DNA of 64,000 nt from Rhinopithecus roxellana (GCF_007565055.1 NC_044560.1:89843295-89907294), one strand, 5' to 3'. Counted from the stretch's first letter, positions 23,317 through 33,422 are shown. Notes: generated by a model from the sequence alone, not told the origin. A program made the numbers and translations.

Positions 23317-23605
23317 GGCCGGGCGCGGTGGCTCAAGCCTGTAATTCCAGCACTTTGGGAGGCCGAGACGGGCGGATCACGAGGTCAGGAGATCGAGACC
23401 ATCCTGGCTAACACAGTGAAACCCCGTCTCTACTAAAAAATACAAAAAACGAGCGACGAGCCGGGCGAGGTGGCGGGCGCCTGTAGTCCCAGCTACTCGG
23501 GAGGCTGAGGCAGGAGAATGGCGTAAACCCGGGAGGCGGGGCTTGCAGTGAGCTGAGATCCGGCCACTGCACTCCAGCCTGGGCAACAGAGCCAGACTCC
23601 GTCTC

Positions 23606-23633
<28 letters not shown>
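23317..23633 (+). mobile_element. AluYR-type, Old World monkey-specific insertion
   Basis: Nearly undamaged CpGs, a pure 29-base A tail (23606-23634) and a perfect 11 bp duplication (23306-23316, 23634-23644, AGAATATTTCC) mark a young insertion. Diagnostic text: GGCTCAAGCC, TCTACTAAAAAATAC, GGCGAGGTGG, GGCGTAAACCC and GATCCGGCCACTGC, as in the cercopithecid AluYR subfamilies. A 7-base insertion between AAAAAAC and GAGCCGGGCG departs from the usual CTAGCCGGGCG. Confidence 0.95.
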
Positions 23634-23636
<3 letters not shown>

Positions 23637-23671
23637 ATATTTCCTACAGATACGATCACATACATGTGCAT

Positions 23672-24907
23672 GAATGGCAGTAGGAGGCAGACAGGTTCCT
23701 GGGTGGAAGGGGTGGATCCCCAAAGAGGCTCCACCTTCAGGCCAGGGAAGGCCTGAAGGCTGGGAGCTGGGCTACCAGTCCAGGGGAAACTTGCAGTGCC
23801 TTTTCTGGGCCTGCCCATGGTGACCCATGGACCAATTGGCAAGTACTTCCTTCCCTCTGAGGTTCATTAAAGCCCTAGGTTCAGCCAGAGCTGAGCAGAC
23901 TTCCTGACCACCAGCTGCAGAGAGGAGCTACCCATTCCACGGCCTCCTCTCTGCTGAGAGCTGGGCAGATTATCAGGACTACCAGTTGCAGAGAGGAGCA
24001 ACCCATACCAGAGCCTCCTCTATGCTGAGAGTTGGGGAGACGTGGGGAGTATCTGCCTACAGAGAGGAGCAACCCACTCTAGGGCCTCCTCTCTGCTGAG
24101 AGCTGCAGAGATGACAGGACGAGCTGCCTGCAGAGAGGTGCTTCCCACTCCAGGATCTCCTCTCTGCTAGGAGCTGAATACTCGTTGGGACACCCTGGTT
24201 GTGGAAAAAAGCTACCCACTACAGGTCTCCCCTGAGCTGTTCTATCACTCAATAAAGCTCCTCTTCATCTTACTCACCCTCTACTTGTCTGTGTACCTCA
24301 TTCTACCTGGTCACAGGACAAGAACTCGGGACCCATTGAATGGCAAGGCTAAAAGAGCTGTGACACAAACAGGGCTGAAATATGTCCCTTGCTCACCACA
24401 TTGCAGACAAAGAGAAGTAGAGAGGAGCTGTGGCCCTTTGGGGAGCCCAGACCTGGAAGCTCCCTAAGCCAGGGCTGTGACTCCCTCTTTGGGGACCTGT
24501 GGTTCCTGGCATCTCCAAGCTTTCAGCTACCACCACCTTCCCCAGTGCCAGCCATTGAAGCTGCTTGCAGTGTGCCTGGTCCAGCCATAGCCTCACAGAG
24601 AGCTGGTGCCCATGCTGGCACCTGGAGCTGCCCACCCCACTGCAGCAGCCGGCATACCTGACTGCACAGTGGCCAGACCCCATGCTCACTCACAAACCCC
24701 TCGCCACTCCACACCGACCCACCCTTGGCAAGTGTGGGATCCAGGCCAGTAGCATGAGGTGGCAGGCAGATCACCTGAGGTCAGTACAGCCTGCCAGGGC
24801 AAGTGGGCAGAAAGAGCCCAGTGGGCCTGAGCAAAACTCAGGCAGAGGTGCCACTAGCTACAAAGGTTTCCAGCTAGAAAAGTGACACCCCAAGGATCCT
24901 GTAACAG
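23672..24907 (+). mobile_element. Solo ERV1-class LTR, MER52-like
   Basis: About 1.24 kb LTR in sense. It has a 'GACCCATGGACCAATTGGC' CCAAT region, a ~70 bp tandem array (23911-24235), a polyadenylation signal in 'ATCACTCAATAAAGCTCC' near 24246, then U5 text including 'GGACAAGAACTCGGGACCC'. It ends near CCTGTAACA. L1 sequence resumes on the other side, so it inserted into the L1. No gag, pol or env is present. The MER52 name rests on memory of the consensus. Confidence 0.72.
23911..24235 (+). repeat. ~70 bp tandem array inside the LTR
   Basis: Units begin at about 23911, 23982, 24052, 24123 and 24193 (last partial). Each has GCAGAGAGGAGC-like text followed by CCTCCTCTCTGCTGAGAGCT. Variable repeats at this place are known for MER52 LTRs. 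Confidence 0.8.
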
Positions 24908-25215
24908 TATGCCTCTATGACCTATCCCAAAAACAAAACTGAACTTAAAACAAGAAGAAAAAGAATGGGATTGAGCTATATGTGCTGAGAGAATGATCTT
25001 TAAATACATTGTTAATTGGAAAAAGCAAGGTGGGAACGCTACCACTTATATGAAAAGCACGTGCATTGAAAATATCTGGACAGATCCATAAGAAACTGCT
25101 AATGACAGTTTCCTCTGAAAAGGAAACTGGAAATCCAGAATGAAAGAATTATTTCTCATTTTATACCCCTTAATACTTGTTTTCTACCAAGCAAAATACA
25201 GAACAATGTCAATTA

Positions 25216-25394
25216 TTTAATCCCTAGATCAATATCACTGGGCTAGAATCAGCAAGATGAAATCAGCAGACTCACAAAGAATCCCATAGAAACACAGTTG
25301 TAGGGCTCCTCTGGGGAATAAGGAGCTTGCAGGGTAGGGAAAGTGCCTGCCTGCTAATGTTCAGTGACCTGAATGACACATTTAGCTGGGCACT
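25216..25394. other. Unique spacer
   Basis: Nothing recognised. Confidence 0.4.
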
Positions 25395-25852
25395 GAGCTT
25401 TGAAAAAACAGCAAGACTTCAAAGTCTACCTGGTTCTTAAATCCCACCTTTACAGTTTACTAGTTGTGTGACCTCAGACAAGTTCCTTCACCTCTCTGTG
25501 CCTGTTTTTCCACTCCTTAAAAGGGGAATTGTTATACTCGCCCTCTGGAACTGTCGTGATGACTAAATGACATGATACAGGTCGGGCACGGTGGCTCATG
25601 GCTGTAATCCCAGCACTTTAGGAGACCCAGGCAGACAGATCACCTGAAGTCAGGAGTTCAAGACCAGATTGGCCAACATGGCAAAACCCCCATCTCTACT
25701 AAAAATACAAAAATTAGTCGGGCGCGCGCCTGTAGTCCCAGCTACTTGGGAGGCTGATAAGAGAATTGCTTGAACTGGGGAGGCGGATGTTGCAGTGAGC
25801 CAGAATCACGCCACTGCACTCCAGCCTAGGCGACAGAGCAAGACGCTGTCTC

Positions 25853-25883
<31 letters not shown>

Positions 25884-25945
25884 CATGATATAGGTAAGGT
25901 GCTTAAAGGCCTGGCATGCAGCAAGTGTTCAATTCGTAGCCGCTG
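25395..25945 (+). mobile_element. MIR split by an AluS
   Basis: 'CTAGTTGTGTGACCTCAGAC' and 'ACTCCTTAAAAGGGGAATTG' lie before the Alu. 'AGGTGCTTAAAGGCCTGGC' and 'GCAAGTGTTCAATTCG' lie after it. Confidence 0.82.
25581..25881 (+). mobile_element. AluS, full length
   Basis: Sense Alu with a long A tail. A 12 bp duplication with one mismatch (25569-25580, 25882-25893, GACATGATAYAG) lies within the MIR. Confidence 0.92.
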
Positions 25946-25949
25946 GAAA

Positions 25950-26335
25950 AAGGTTAAATTCATCACTGTCCCCTAGTACTCTCAAATATGGCTTTTGGAA
26001 AGAATTGGGTAGGTCTATGCCTGCTAACGTGGAAAGATCTCCAGACACTCTTCTATGAACAGAGAGTAAGAGGCCACAGTGTATACCAGAATTCCATTTA
26101 GGAGTGGAAAAGCAAAAACAAAGCTGTATTGTTTCGATTTTGAATTTTTTAAAATATCAAATAGCTATCAGTATGTAAAAGTCTGGAAGGCTACATACCA
26201 ATCTGTAAACACTGGTTTCCCCTGGAGAGGTTTGGAAAAGGAAGGGTGGTGGTATTGTTTGAACTTTTTCCGACTAGCATTGATCACTTTTTGATCTTAA
26301 AAGAAATACTTTTTAATTCGAAAGTTAATAGAAAT
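25950..26335 (+). mobile_element. L1 3' end fragment
   Basis: 'CGTGGAAAGATCTCCAGACA', 'CAGAATTCCATTTAGGAG', 'GGTTTCCCCTGGAGAGG' and an AT-rich end match the ORF2-end and 3' UTR region of old L1. It stops right at the CpG island. Confidence 0.6.
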
Positions 26336-27010
26336 GCGGAGTCAGGGGCAGGCCTCAGCGGCATCCGGGCTGGGGGCGAGGCGCCCATGCCCCCACCCTC
26401 CCGCTGTGGCAGCAGGCGCGGGCCCGAGCGCGCGCAGCCCGGTGCGCCCGGGTGCCGGCTGAGCCCGCGAACCCCTCCGCCGGGCCATCAGCGCCGCCAT
26501 CAGCCTAGCGGCGTGCGGCCCCGAGCCCCGCTGCTCGCGGCCGCGGGCCCCCGGCGGTAATAACGAGGCACAGCGCCGTGACCGCGGCCCTCGGCTGCGC
26601 CGCCGCCAGCCGTATTAGCATCTCCGAGGCCTTCCTGTATGTTCTTTTGTGCTCGTTTTCCAGCCCGAATGCTCTGCACATCCTGGGCCGCGGACGGAGC
26701 CGTGGGGGCCACCGAGGCCGAACGCAGCTGCCCCGGTTTTAGAAAGAGCTGCGGGCTGCGGACCCGCCTGTCCCCTAGACCTCTGCCTCCCGCCCTGCCC
26801 AGCTAGATCTCTCGGGGCTTGTTGGGGTAGGATGGGGGACTGCGGAGGGGCGGGGAGGGGGTGCCAGGAAGAAAGAAGAGCCTGGGAAGGGAAGGGGACA
26901 GGGCAGGCTTCGCCCCAAATTTTGCAGCGAGCGGGATCTTCTAGAACCCAGAGAGGCCCCCTCCCCCCTCCGTCCCTGCAACTCTGACCCGAGCGCACAG
27001 GCCCTCCGCG
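26336..27010. promoter_or_regulatory. CpG island
   Basis: Very GC-rich sequence with dense, undamaged CpGs, for example GGCGCGGGCCCGAGCGCGCG near 26415 and GCTGCTCGCGGCCGCGGG near 26529. In primates such islands usually mark promoters. No TATA box or known first exon is recognised. The 144- and 112-codon frames here lack recognisable domains and are expected in GC-rich DNA. A possible 3' splice site lies at 26662-26663. Confidence 0.8.
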
Positions 27011-27265
27011 GAGCCAGGAAGAGGTGGCCTTGAATGCTAGCTCTGCCACGGAATGGTGTGAGGTCTTATCTACAACCTCATCTGTGTGTGCCTCAGTTTC
27101 CCCGCCTTTATAAATGAAGCTGGGGCTACATAGCTCAGGATTAAACCCTTGTAAAGCACATATCTAAGTGCTTGACACATTATCTAATTTATTCTTCACC
27201 AACCCTGAGAGGTGGGTATTAATACTGTCAAAGTAAATGGGGTTCGGGGGTGAAGTGACGTGGCA
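27011..27265. mobile_element. Two MIR fragments, sense then antisense
   Basis: 27011-27160 reads as sense MIR ('CTAGCTCTGCCACGGAATGG', 'GTGCCTCAGTTTCCCC'). 27165-27265 reads as antisense MIR ('TAAGTGCTTGACACATTATC', 'CCTGAGAGGTGGGTATTAAT'). Together they form an inverted pair beside the CpG island. Confidence 0.65.
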
Positions 27266-27624
27266 GAGACCTTGACAGCCAGGAAGCTATTCCACTGCTG
27301 AGGGGAGCAGCCAAGAGCAGCGGTCTTCATCTCTACTGTAGACTAAGGCATGCACTTTGTATGTGAGTACAGTTTCCTGGCCCTGGAAGGATCTCGGGGA
27401 CAAATGGATTCAAAGGAGGAGACTGGAGAAGACGCCTGTACCTGGGGAGGCATCTGTTAAGGAGCTGAGAAGCTCTGGGGTTCCCGTGTGTGTGCACAAA
27501 CTTGCTGCCCCAGCATCAGCCATAGGGAGCCGCTGCCTCTTTCCACCCCACAAACTCCTCCACAAACCCTCACACCCGTCATTCATGTGCCAAGCACCTG
27601 CAAAAACCTACTGCAAAGCTGCAA
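27266..27624. other. Unique sequence
   Basis: Nothing recognised. A 102-codon frame at 27357-27665 runs into L1 and is taken as chance. Confidence 0.45.
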
Positions 27625-28950
27625 TGGTCAGACAGTGTGGCACTAGCATAAGGACAGACACATAGATCAATGGAATAGATTTGAGAGTCCATAAGTAAAT
27701 CCTTAACGTGTATGGTCAATTAATTTTGACAAAGGTGCCAAGATAATTTAATGGGGAAAGACTACTCTTTTAAACAAATGATACTGTGACAACAGGACAG
27801 CCACATCATCCTATACAATTAACTCAAAATGGATCAAAGACCTAAATGTAAGAGCTAGAACTATAGATCTCTTGGAAGAAAACACAAGAATAAATCTTTG
27901 TGACCTTTGGTTAGGCAATGGTTTCTTGGATGTGACAGGAAAAGCACTCACACGCACACACACAAAAAAAGAAGACAAGAAAAACTACATCAAAATTTAA
28001 AATTTTTGTGCTGCAAAAAATGTTTAAGTGAAAAAATCACCTCCAAAATGATGAAAAAAAACCTTGCAAATCATATATCTAGTAAGAGGCTTATATCCAG
28101 AATATATAAAGAATTCTTACAACTCAATAATAAGACAAATAACTAAATTTTTACATGGGGAAAATTTTGAATAGCTCTTTCTCTGAAAGATACCATAAAT
28201 GGCCAATAAACACATGAAAAGATGCTCAACATCATTAACCGTTAGGGAAATGCAAATCAAAACCACTTTGTAATCATTAGGAGAGCTATAACCAAAGAGA
28301 CAGGATGTGGAAAAACTGGAGCCCTTGTACACTGCTGGTGGGGATGCAAAATGATGCAACCATTGGGAAACAGTTTGGCAGTTCCTTAGAAAGTTAAACA
28401 GTGTTATCATCTGACCCAGCAATTCCACTCCTAGGTGTGAAATGAAAATATATTCACACAAAAACTTGTACATAAGTTTCATAGCAGCATTATTCATAAT
28501 AGTCAAAATGTAGAAATCCAAATGTCCATCAGTGATGAATGGATAAGTAAAATATGGAATATACAGTGCAATATTACTCATCCTTAAAGAGGAATGAAGT
28601 ACTGATACATACTACAACATGATGAACCTTGAAAACATTACGCTAAATGAAAGAAGCCAGTCATAAAAGGCTACAAATTATATGACTCTATTTATATAAA
28701 ATGTCCAGAATAGGCAAATCCATAGAGATGAAAAGTAGATGTGTGGTTGTCAAGGGCTGAGGGGAATGGGGAAGTACTGCTCACGGATACACAGCTTCAT
28801 TTGGAGATGATGAAATTGTTCTGAAATTAGGTAGTGGTAATAGTTGTACAACTTTGTAAATACCTAACAACCATTGATTGTATTGTGCACTGTTAACAGG
28901 TGAATTTTATAGTATGTAAATGATGTGTAAATAAAACTTTTTTAAAAAGA
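27625..28950 (+). mobile_element. L1 ORF2 end and 3' UTR (L1M type)
   Basis: Continuous L1 sequence: 'AATGGATCAAAGACCTAAATG', 'GATGCTCAACATCATTAACC', 'GACCCAGCAATTCCACTCC' and 'ATGTCCATCAGTGATGAATGG', then 3' UTR text. The ORF2 frame is broken by many stops, so it is dead. Confidence 0.93.
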
Positions 28951-29000
28951 GAATGAGATCATGCATTACCTGTACAAGTGAAAATTATTTTAAAAGTTAG

Positions 29001-29314
29001 GCCGGGTGCAGTGGCTCAGGCCTGTCATCCCAGCACTTTGGGAGGCTGAGGGGGTGCGGATCACGAGGTCAGGAGATCAAGACCATCCTGGCTAACAAGG
29101 TGAAACCCTGTCTCTACTAAAAATACAAAAAAAAAAAAAAAAAAATTTAGCCAGGCGTGGTGGCGGGCACCTGTAGTCCCAGCTACTCCTGAGGCTGAGG
29201 CAGGAGAGTGGTGTGAACCCGGAAGGCAAAGTTTGCAGTGAGCCAAGACTGCACCACTGCACTCCAACCTGGGTGACAGAGTGAGACTCCATCTCAAAAA
29301 AACAAAACAAAACA
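29001..29314 (+). mobile_element. AluY/Sg-like, full length
   Basis: Sense Alu with an expanded internal A stretch (29127-29145). Duplication AAAAGTTAG (28992-29000, 29315-29323). Confidence 0.9.
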
Positions 29315-29324
29315 AAAAGTTAGG

Positions 29325-29560
29325 CAGGTTAGGGGCAAGGAAGAATTGAATTCCAGGCAGAGGGAACAGCATGTGTGAATCAAAGATCTGACAAGAGAAG
29401 AAGCGTTATAGGGGAAATGGAGAAGGTCAGAAGGCTGGAGAATAGAGTGAGGGGACAGGGTCATGCAATGGGATCAGAGGGCAGATTACAGGGCCAGATC
29501 AGGAAGGGTCTTGTCGGCCATGGTCATGAATTGGAACTTTTTCCCGAGACAATGGTCAGC
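29325..29560 (-). mobile_element. L2 fragment, antisense
   Basis: 'TTCCAGGCAGAGGGAACAGC', 'GGGCCAGATCAGGAAGGGTC' and 'GGCCATGGTCATGAATTGGA' are reverse-complement L2 text in order. Confidence 0.7.
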
Positions 29561-29578
29561 CACATCGTCCTTCGGCCT

Positions 29579-29602
29579 GACACACACACACACACACTCA
29601 CA
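29579..29602 (+). repeat. (CA)n microsatellite
   Basis: Short CA run between two L2 pieces. Confidence 0.9.
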
Positions 29603-30000
29603 CCTGCCCACCTGCACAGATCCAGATTCACAGCCTGCCATGCCTTGTCCCATCCTGCTATCTTCCACCTACAAGGCTGCCTTCACCCAGTCTCCTGGGA
29701 TCCCTCAACCTACCGCTGTCTTACCTCTACACCTTTCCTCCTGTCTGGAGCCCCTGTGATCCTTCATCCACCTGGCTAACATTTACCTGTCCTCCAAGCT
29801 GCAGCTCAGATATCACAGCCTCTGGAAACCACTCCTCCAACCTCCCATCTCCAGCTCCCACCAACCTCCAGCCTAGGAGAATTCCACTCCTTCCCCTCCT
29901 CTGGGCTCCCAGAGCCCCCAGAGCAGCCCCATCGATGTGGGGGACGGTGCTTATGGAGGGCGGCAGAGGAGAGCTACCGTGCTCCATGTTGAGGACCCAA
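29603..30000 (+). mobile_element. L2 fragment, sense
   Basis: 'TGGCTAACATTTACCTGTCC', 'AAGCTGCAGCTCAGATATC' and 'CCTCTGGAAACCACTCCTCC' follow the L2 3' region. With 29325-29560 it forms an inverted L2 pair. Confidence 0.6.
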
Positions 30001-31344
30001 CACTGTCCCCATGCATCCTATCTGTGTTGAAGGAGTGACTGCACTTCCCATCCTCCGCCCCAGCCGTCCTGGGAAAGGCTGACTGCTCACGGGTGTTTCA
30101 GCTACAGCCCTGGCCTGTGTCCTGACCTGCCAGCCCTTCGCAACAATGTCATCCACATTCCTCCTGGGTCTCTGGGACACATCTCTGGCTTGCACTTCTC
30201 CTCTGAGCACGCTTATTCACCTGTCAGGTGGTTATCAGTGCCTGCCCTACTTCCCTCTCAGAATTGTGTGGCTAAAATGGAGAGACAGTGCAGCAGGTAT
30301 TAAGTTGCAATCTTCAAACTCGAGTGTCCAAGGAATACTTTTATGTTTGTTAAGTGTAAGTCTAGCTCTGAGGACCCAGTCCTCTAAACCATGGGAAAAT
30401 TAATCTGTCATTAGTAGGGGTCTTCTCTGCCTTGGGGTTGCTCCAGGATTCTGGGGTCTTCTGCCACATCAAGCCTCAGAGAGGGCTTCTGGTCACCCAT
30501 CAATCATCTGCCCTACTTGTTCCTACAGAGATGCCTGGGGATCCCAGCCTTATACTCCTAGCCAGCCAGTCGGCTCTGCTACTTCCACAAGACTCAGTCT
30601 GCCCTCTGAGGTCATGTCATCTCTCCTGGACATAGATCCCTGTGACTCCCTTGGAGGGACCATGAGGCTCTATCTTCTCTCTCTCTCTCAATGTTTTCCA
30701 AGGTGCTTCCCACTCTCTAAGACACTCAGCAGCATTTAAGCAAGGGGCTTTGACTTTTACAGAAGAGACTCAGCTCATCAATCAACTCCTGTTTTGCCTC
30801 CTGTAAGAATCCCTGAGGCAGAGGAAGTAGAAGGGCCAGGCTATTGGCTTGGAGCACAGAGATTGAGGAATAGAGACAAAGCAAAATGCATTCATACATC
30901 AAAAACAGATCCTGCCATAGGCATGCACCACAAAGCTTCCCTAGATTGTGAAGGGCCATGCCTTGGGCAGGAGTTACACAATGCCAAGTCCAGCCTGTGC
31001 AGAGGTTCAGTTACCTCCACGTGCAAACAACATCATTTGGATAATGCCTGGCCATAGCAAGCCGTTAATAAAAATTTGTGGAATGGATGAAAGAACAGAA
31101 AGGTCTGACTTCAGTCCCAAGCAGCAAGCTTTTCAGACTTAACCATGGCCATCAAAATCCACACATCAAAGGCTCGATACCTGGCATTAGCCTTTGAGCC
31201 CTTTGATTTCTCTGTTGTTCTCAACCCAGGGCAGGCTCTGCAGTCTAAGAGCCAGTGCTGTGTGACTGCCCTGGGCTGTTCCTCAGGACAAAATATCTTC
31301 CCAAGCCATCTTGGAAATAACCACATGGAAAATGACCAGTAACA
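30001..31344. other. Unique sequence
   Basis: No clear repeat apart from a short (CT)n at about 30675-30690. Frames of 64-92 codons carry no recognisable features. Confidence 0.45.
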
Positions 31345-31535
31345 TTGAACACTGGTGTTTTCAAGTGCCAGGCACCCTCCTGTCTTCAATGTAATATTTC
31401 AATTAATCTGCATGAGAGCCCTATTACATTTCTCTTTTTACACCGAGAAAACTATAGTACAGAGGTGGGTTCCAGCCTACATCATCTGACTCCAGAGCAT
31501 GTGTTCCTAACCATCCTGGTACACACTGCCTCCGT
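31345..31535 (-). mobile_element. MIR, antisense
   Basis: 'CAAGTGCCAGGCACCCTCC', 'TTTTTACACCGAGAAAAC' and 'CTGACTCCAGAGCATGTG' fit reverse MIR. Confidence 0.7.
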
Positions 31536-31569
31536 TATGCCTACCCATACATACAAACACTCAAAACGA

Positions 31570-31573
<4 letters not shown>

Positions 31574-31601
<28 letters not shown>

Positions 31602-31887
31602 CCTAAAACAGAGTCTTGCTGTGTCACCCAGGCTGAAGTGCAGTGGTGCAATCACAGCTCACTGCAGCCTCAACCTCCTGGGCTCAATCGATCCTCCTAT
31701 CTCTACCTCCTAAGTAACTGAGGCTACAGGTGTGCACCACCCATACCTGGCTAATTTTTATTATTTTTTGTAGAGACAGGGTCTTTCTATGTTGCCTAGG
31801 CCCATCTCAAACTCCTGGGCTTAAGTGAACCTACCACTTTGGCCTCCCAAAATCCTGGGATTACATTGTAAACCACCATACCTGGCC
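31574..31887 (-). mobile_element. AluJ, full length, antisense
   Basis: Long T tail (31574-31601), then J-type text ('TTTTTTGTAGAGACAGGGTC'), ending TACCTGGCC. Confidence 0.9.
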
Positions 31888-31934
31888 ACTCATTTTTGTT
31901 TTACTAAAAAAAAAAAAAAAAAAAAAAAAAGTCT
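31888..31934 (+). repeat. Poly(A) run between two Alus
   Basis: A 26-base A run at about 31905-31930 directly before the next Alu's 5' end. It may be the tail of a lost element or the insertion target of the AluS. Confidence 0.6.
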
Positions 31935-32236
31935 GAGCTAGTTGCAGTGGCTCATGCCTATAATTCCAGCAGTTGGGTAGGCCAAAGCAGGTGGATCACT
32001 TGAGGCCAGGAGTTCAAGACCAGCCTAGCCAACATGGAGAAACTCCATCTCTACAAAAAATACAAAAATCAGCTGGGCATGGTGGTGCACGCCTGTAGCC
32101 CCAGCTACTCAGAAGCCTGAGGCAGAGAATTGCTTGAACCCGGGCGATAGAGATTGCAGTGAGCTGAGATCTCATCACTGCACTCCAGCCTGGGAAGCAG
32201 GGCAAGACTCTTTCTCAGAAAAAAAAAAAAAAAAAT
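31935..32236 (+). mobile_element. AluS, full length
   Basis: Sense Alu 48 bases from the antisense AluJ, with A tail 32219-32236. The two face each other as an inverted pair. Confidence 0.88.
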
Positions 32237-32699
32237 CTGGAAATTTGCCCACTAAGGAAGAAGCAAACCCAGTAGCTTTGCAAGGACACAATTCCTGGCT
32301 TCTAGCAGGAGTTTGTGGGGAGGGGCTGCCCTCTCTACTCAGCACAGGCCCATGGCCAGAACCAGCAGGGCTCCTGAGTCGTAGCAGCCCTTGTTTGTGT
32401 GTGACTGTGCCCAACCACCACCTTCACTTCTAGGACTGCCCTGTGGGTCCAAGGCTCAGAATACAAGATCCAAACTGCACCATCCCTCTGGTGCAACATC
32501 TTCAGGGCTTTCTCATCATCCACACAACCAGATCCTCAGCCACTTCCGACCTGCTGCAGAGCAAGCCCTGGACGGGAGTCTGGAGAGCTGAGCCTTGTTT
32601 TCCTGGGACCGTGGCATGTGGCTCGGCCTCCCCACTGCTTGGCTGCTTCTTCTGTAAAATGAAAGTCTGCACCTCTCATTCCTTGCAGCTCAGATGGTT
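32237..32699. other. Unique sequence, weak MIR trace
   Basis: A 'GCTTCTTCTGTAAAATGAAAG' MIR-like patch lies near 32645. The 178-codon frame 32443-32979 runs into L2 and is not a recognisable protein. Confidence 0.4.
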
Positions 32700-33010
32700 T
32701 GACTTCATGAATATCTCTGGAGCTTTAGCTCCTAGCACGGCCTTTCAAACTCCACCCAAACTACTTGCCTTGCCCTGGACTCCTCTCATACCTTTTCTCC
32801 CCGGACCTTTGTTCGTGATACCCCTTCCTGCACAATCTTCTGCCTCCCCCACCCTCATCTCTGCCCACCCAAATCCTACTTATTCATTCTCCCAGCTCCA
32901 GCCCAAACATCACTTCCCCCAAGAAGTCATCTCTGATCCCAAGAAGAAAGCCATCTCATCCTCCTCTGAACTCTCCTAGCACAATACCTGTGACTGTCCC
33001 AAGGAACACA
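32700..33010 (+). mobile_element. L2 fragment
   Basis: 'CAGCTCCAGCCCAAACATCAC', 'TTCCCCCAAGAAGTCATCTC' and 'CTGAACTCTCCTAGCACAATA' match the L2 3' region. Confidence 0.72.
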
Positions 33011-33059
33011 GCTCCCTACCCTTGTTTTTATGGCAGTTTGTGTCCTTGCAAGAGGCACT

Positions 33060-33258
33060 GTATTGTATTGTTTGGGTTAAGGGTGCAGGTTTTGAATCAA
33101 GTAGACTGAGGTTCAAATCCAAGTTGCCCTGACAGTGATAATCTGGGGCAAGTGACTTAACAGTTCTGAATTTCACTTTACTCAGGTATAAATGGGAATA
33201 ACACAGCATCTCCTTCAGAGGTCTTAATAAAGATTAAATAGAACAATGCATTTAAAAT
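33060..33258 (+). mobile_element. MIR SINE
   Basis: 'TTTTGAATCAAGTAGACTGAG', 'GGGGCAAGTGACTTAACAG', 'TATAAATGGGAATAACACAG' and 'AATAAAGATTAAATAG' in MIR order. Confidence 0.82.
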
Positions 33259-33422
33259 TTTTCTTTTTTGTGTGTGTAACAGGGTCTTGCTCTGTCACCC
33301 AGGTTGGAGTCCAGTGGCACAATCATGGCTCATTGCAGCCTCCAGCTCCTGGGCTCAGGCGATCCTCACACCTCTGCCTCCTGAGTAGCTGGGACTACAG
33401 ATGTGAACCTCTGTGCCTGGCC
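33259..33422 (-). mobile_element. FRAM (free right Alu monomer), antisense
   Basis: Single right-arm unit whose 5' end (sense GGCCAGGCACAGAGGTTCAC) joins straight to TGTAGTCCCAGCTACTC, as in FRAM. Very old fossil monomer. Confidence 0.72.

Larger units (their letters stand above)
20831..25215 (+). mobile_element. Second old L1 (L1M type), heavily interrupted
   Basis: ORF2-like text restarts at about 20835 ('CACTTCATTCTTAACAGTAAA', 'CCATTAAAGTCAAAATAAG'), so this is a separate L1 copy from the one before. It runs through 22060-22890 and 23221-23670, and reappears after an ERV1 LTR at 24908-25215 ('GAATGATCTTTAAATACATTG', 'GAAACTGCTAATGACAGTTT'). Inserts are an MLT1-like LTR, an AluS, an AluYR and a MER52-like LTR. 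No intact frame. Confidence 0.72.

Noticed and set aside
23408..23842. 144-codon minus frame and many similar frames
   Set aside because: Antisense Alu translations with familiar Alu peptides such as SPRLECSG and SCLSLPSSWDYR.
23911..24235. CRISPR-like regular repeats
   Set aside because: Units are contiguous and diverged, with no unique spacers, and lie in an LTR of a primate genome.
23672..24907. Possible intact endogenous retrovirus
   Set aside because: Only the LTR is present. L1 sequence flanks both sides, so no gag, pol or env exists here.
28117..28581. 154-codon minus frame
   Set aside because: Antisense of decayed L1 ORF2; not a gene.
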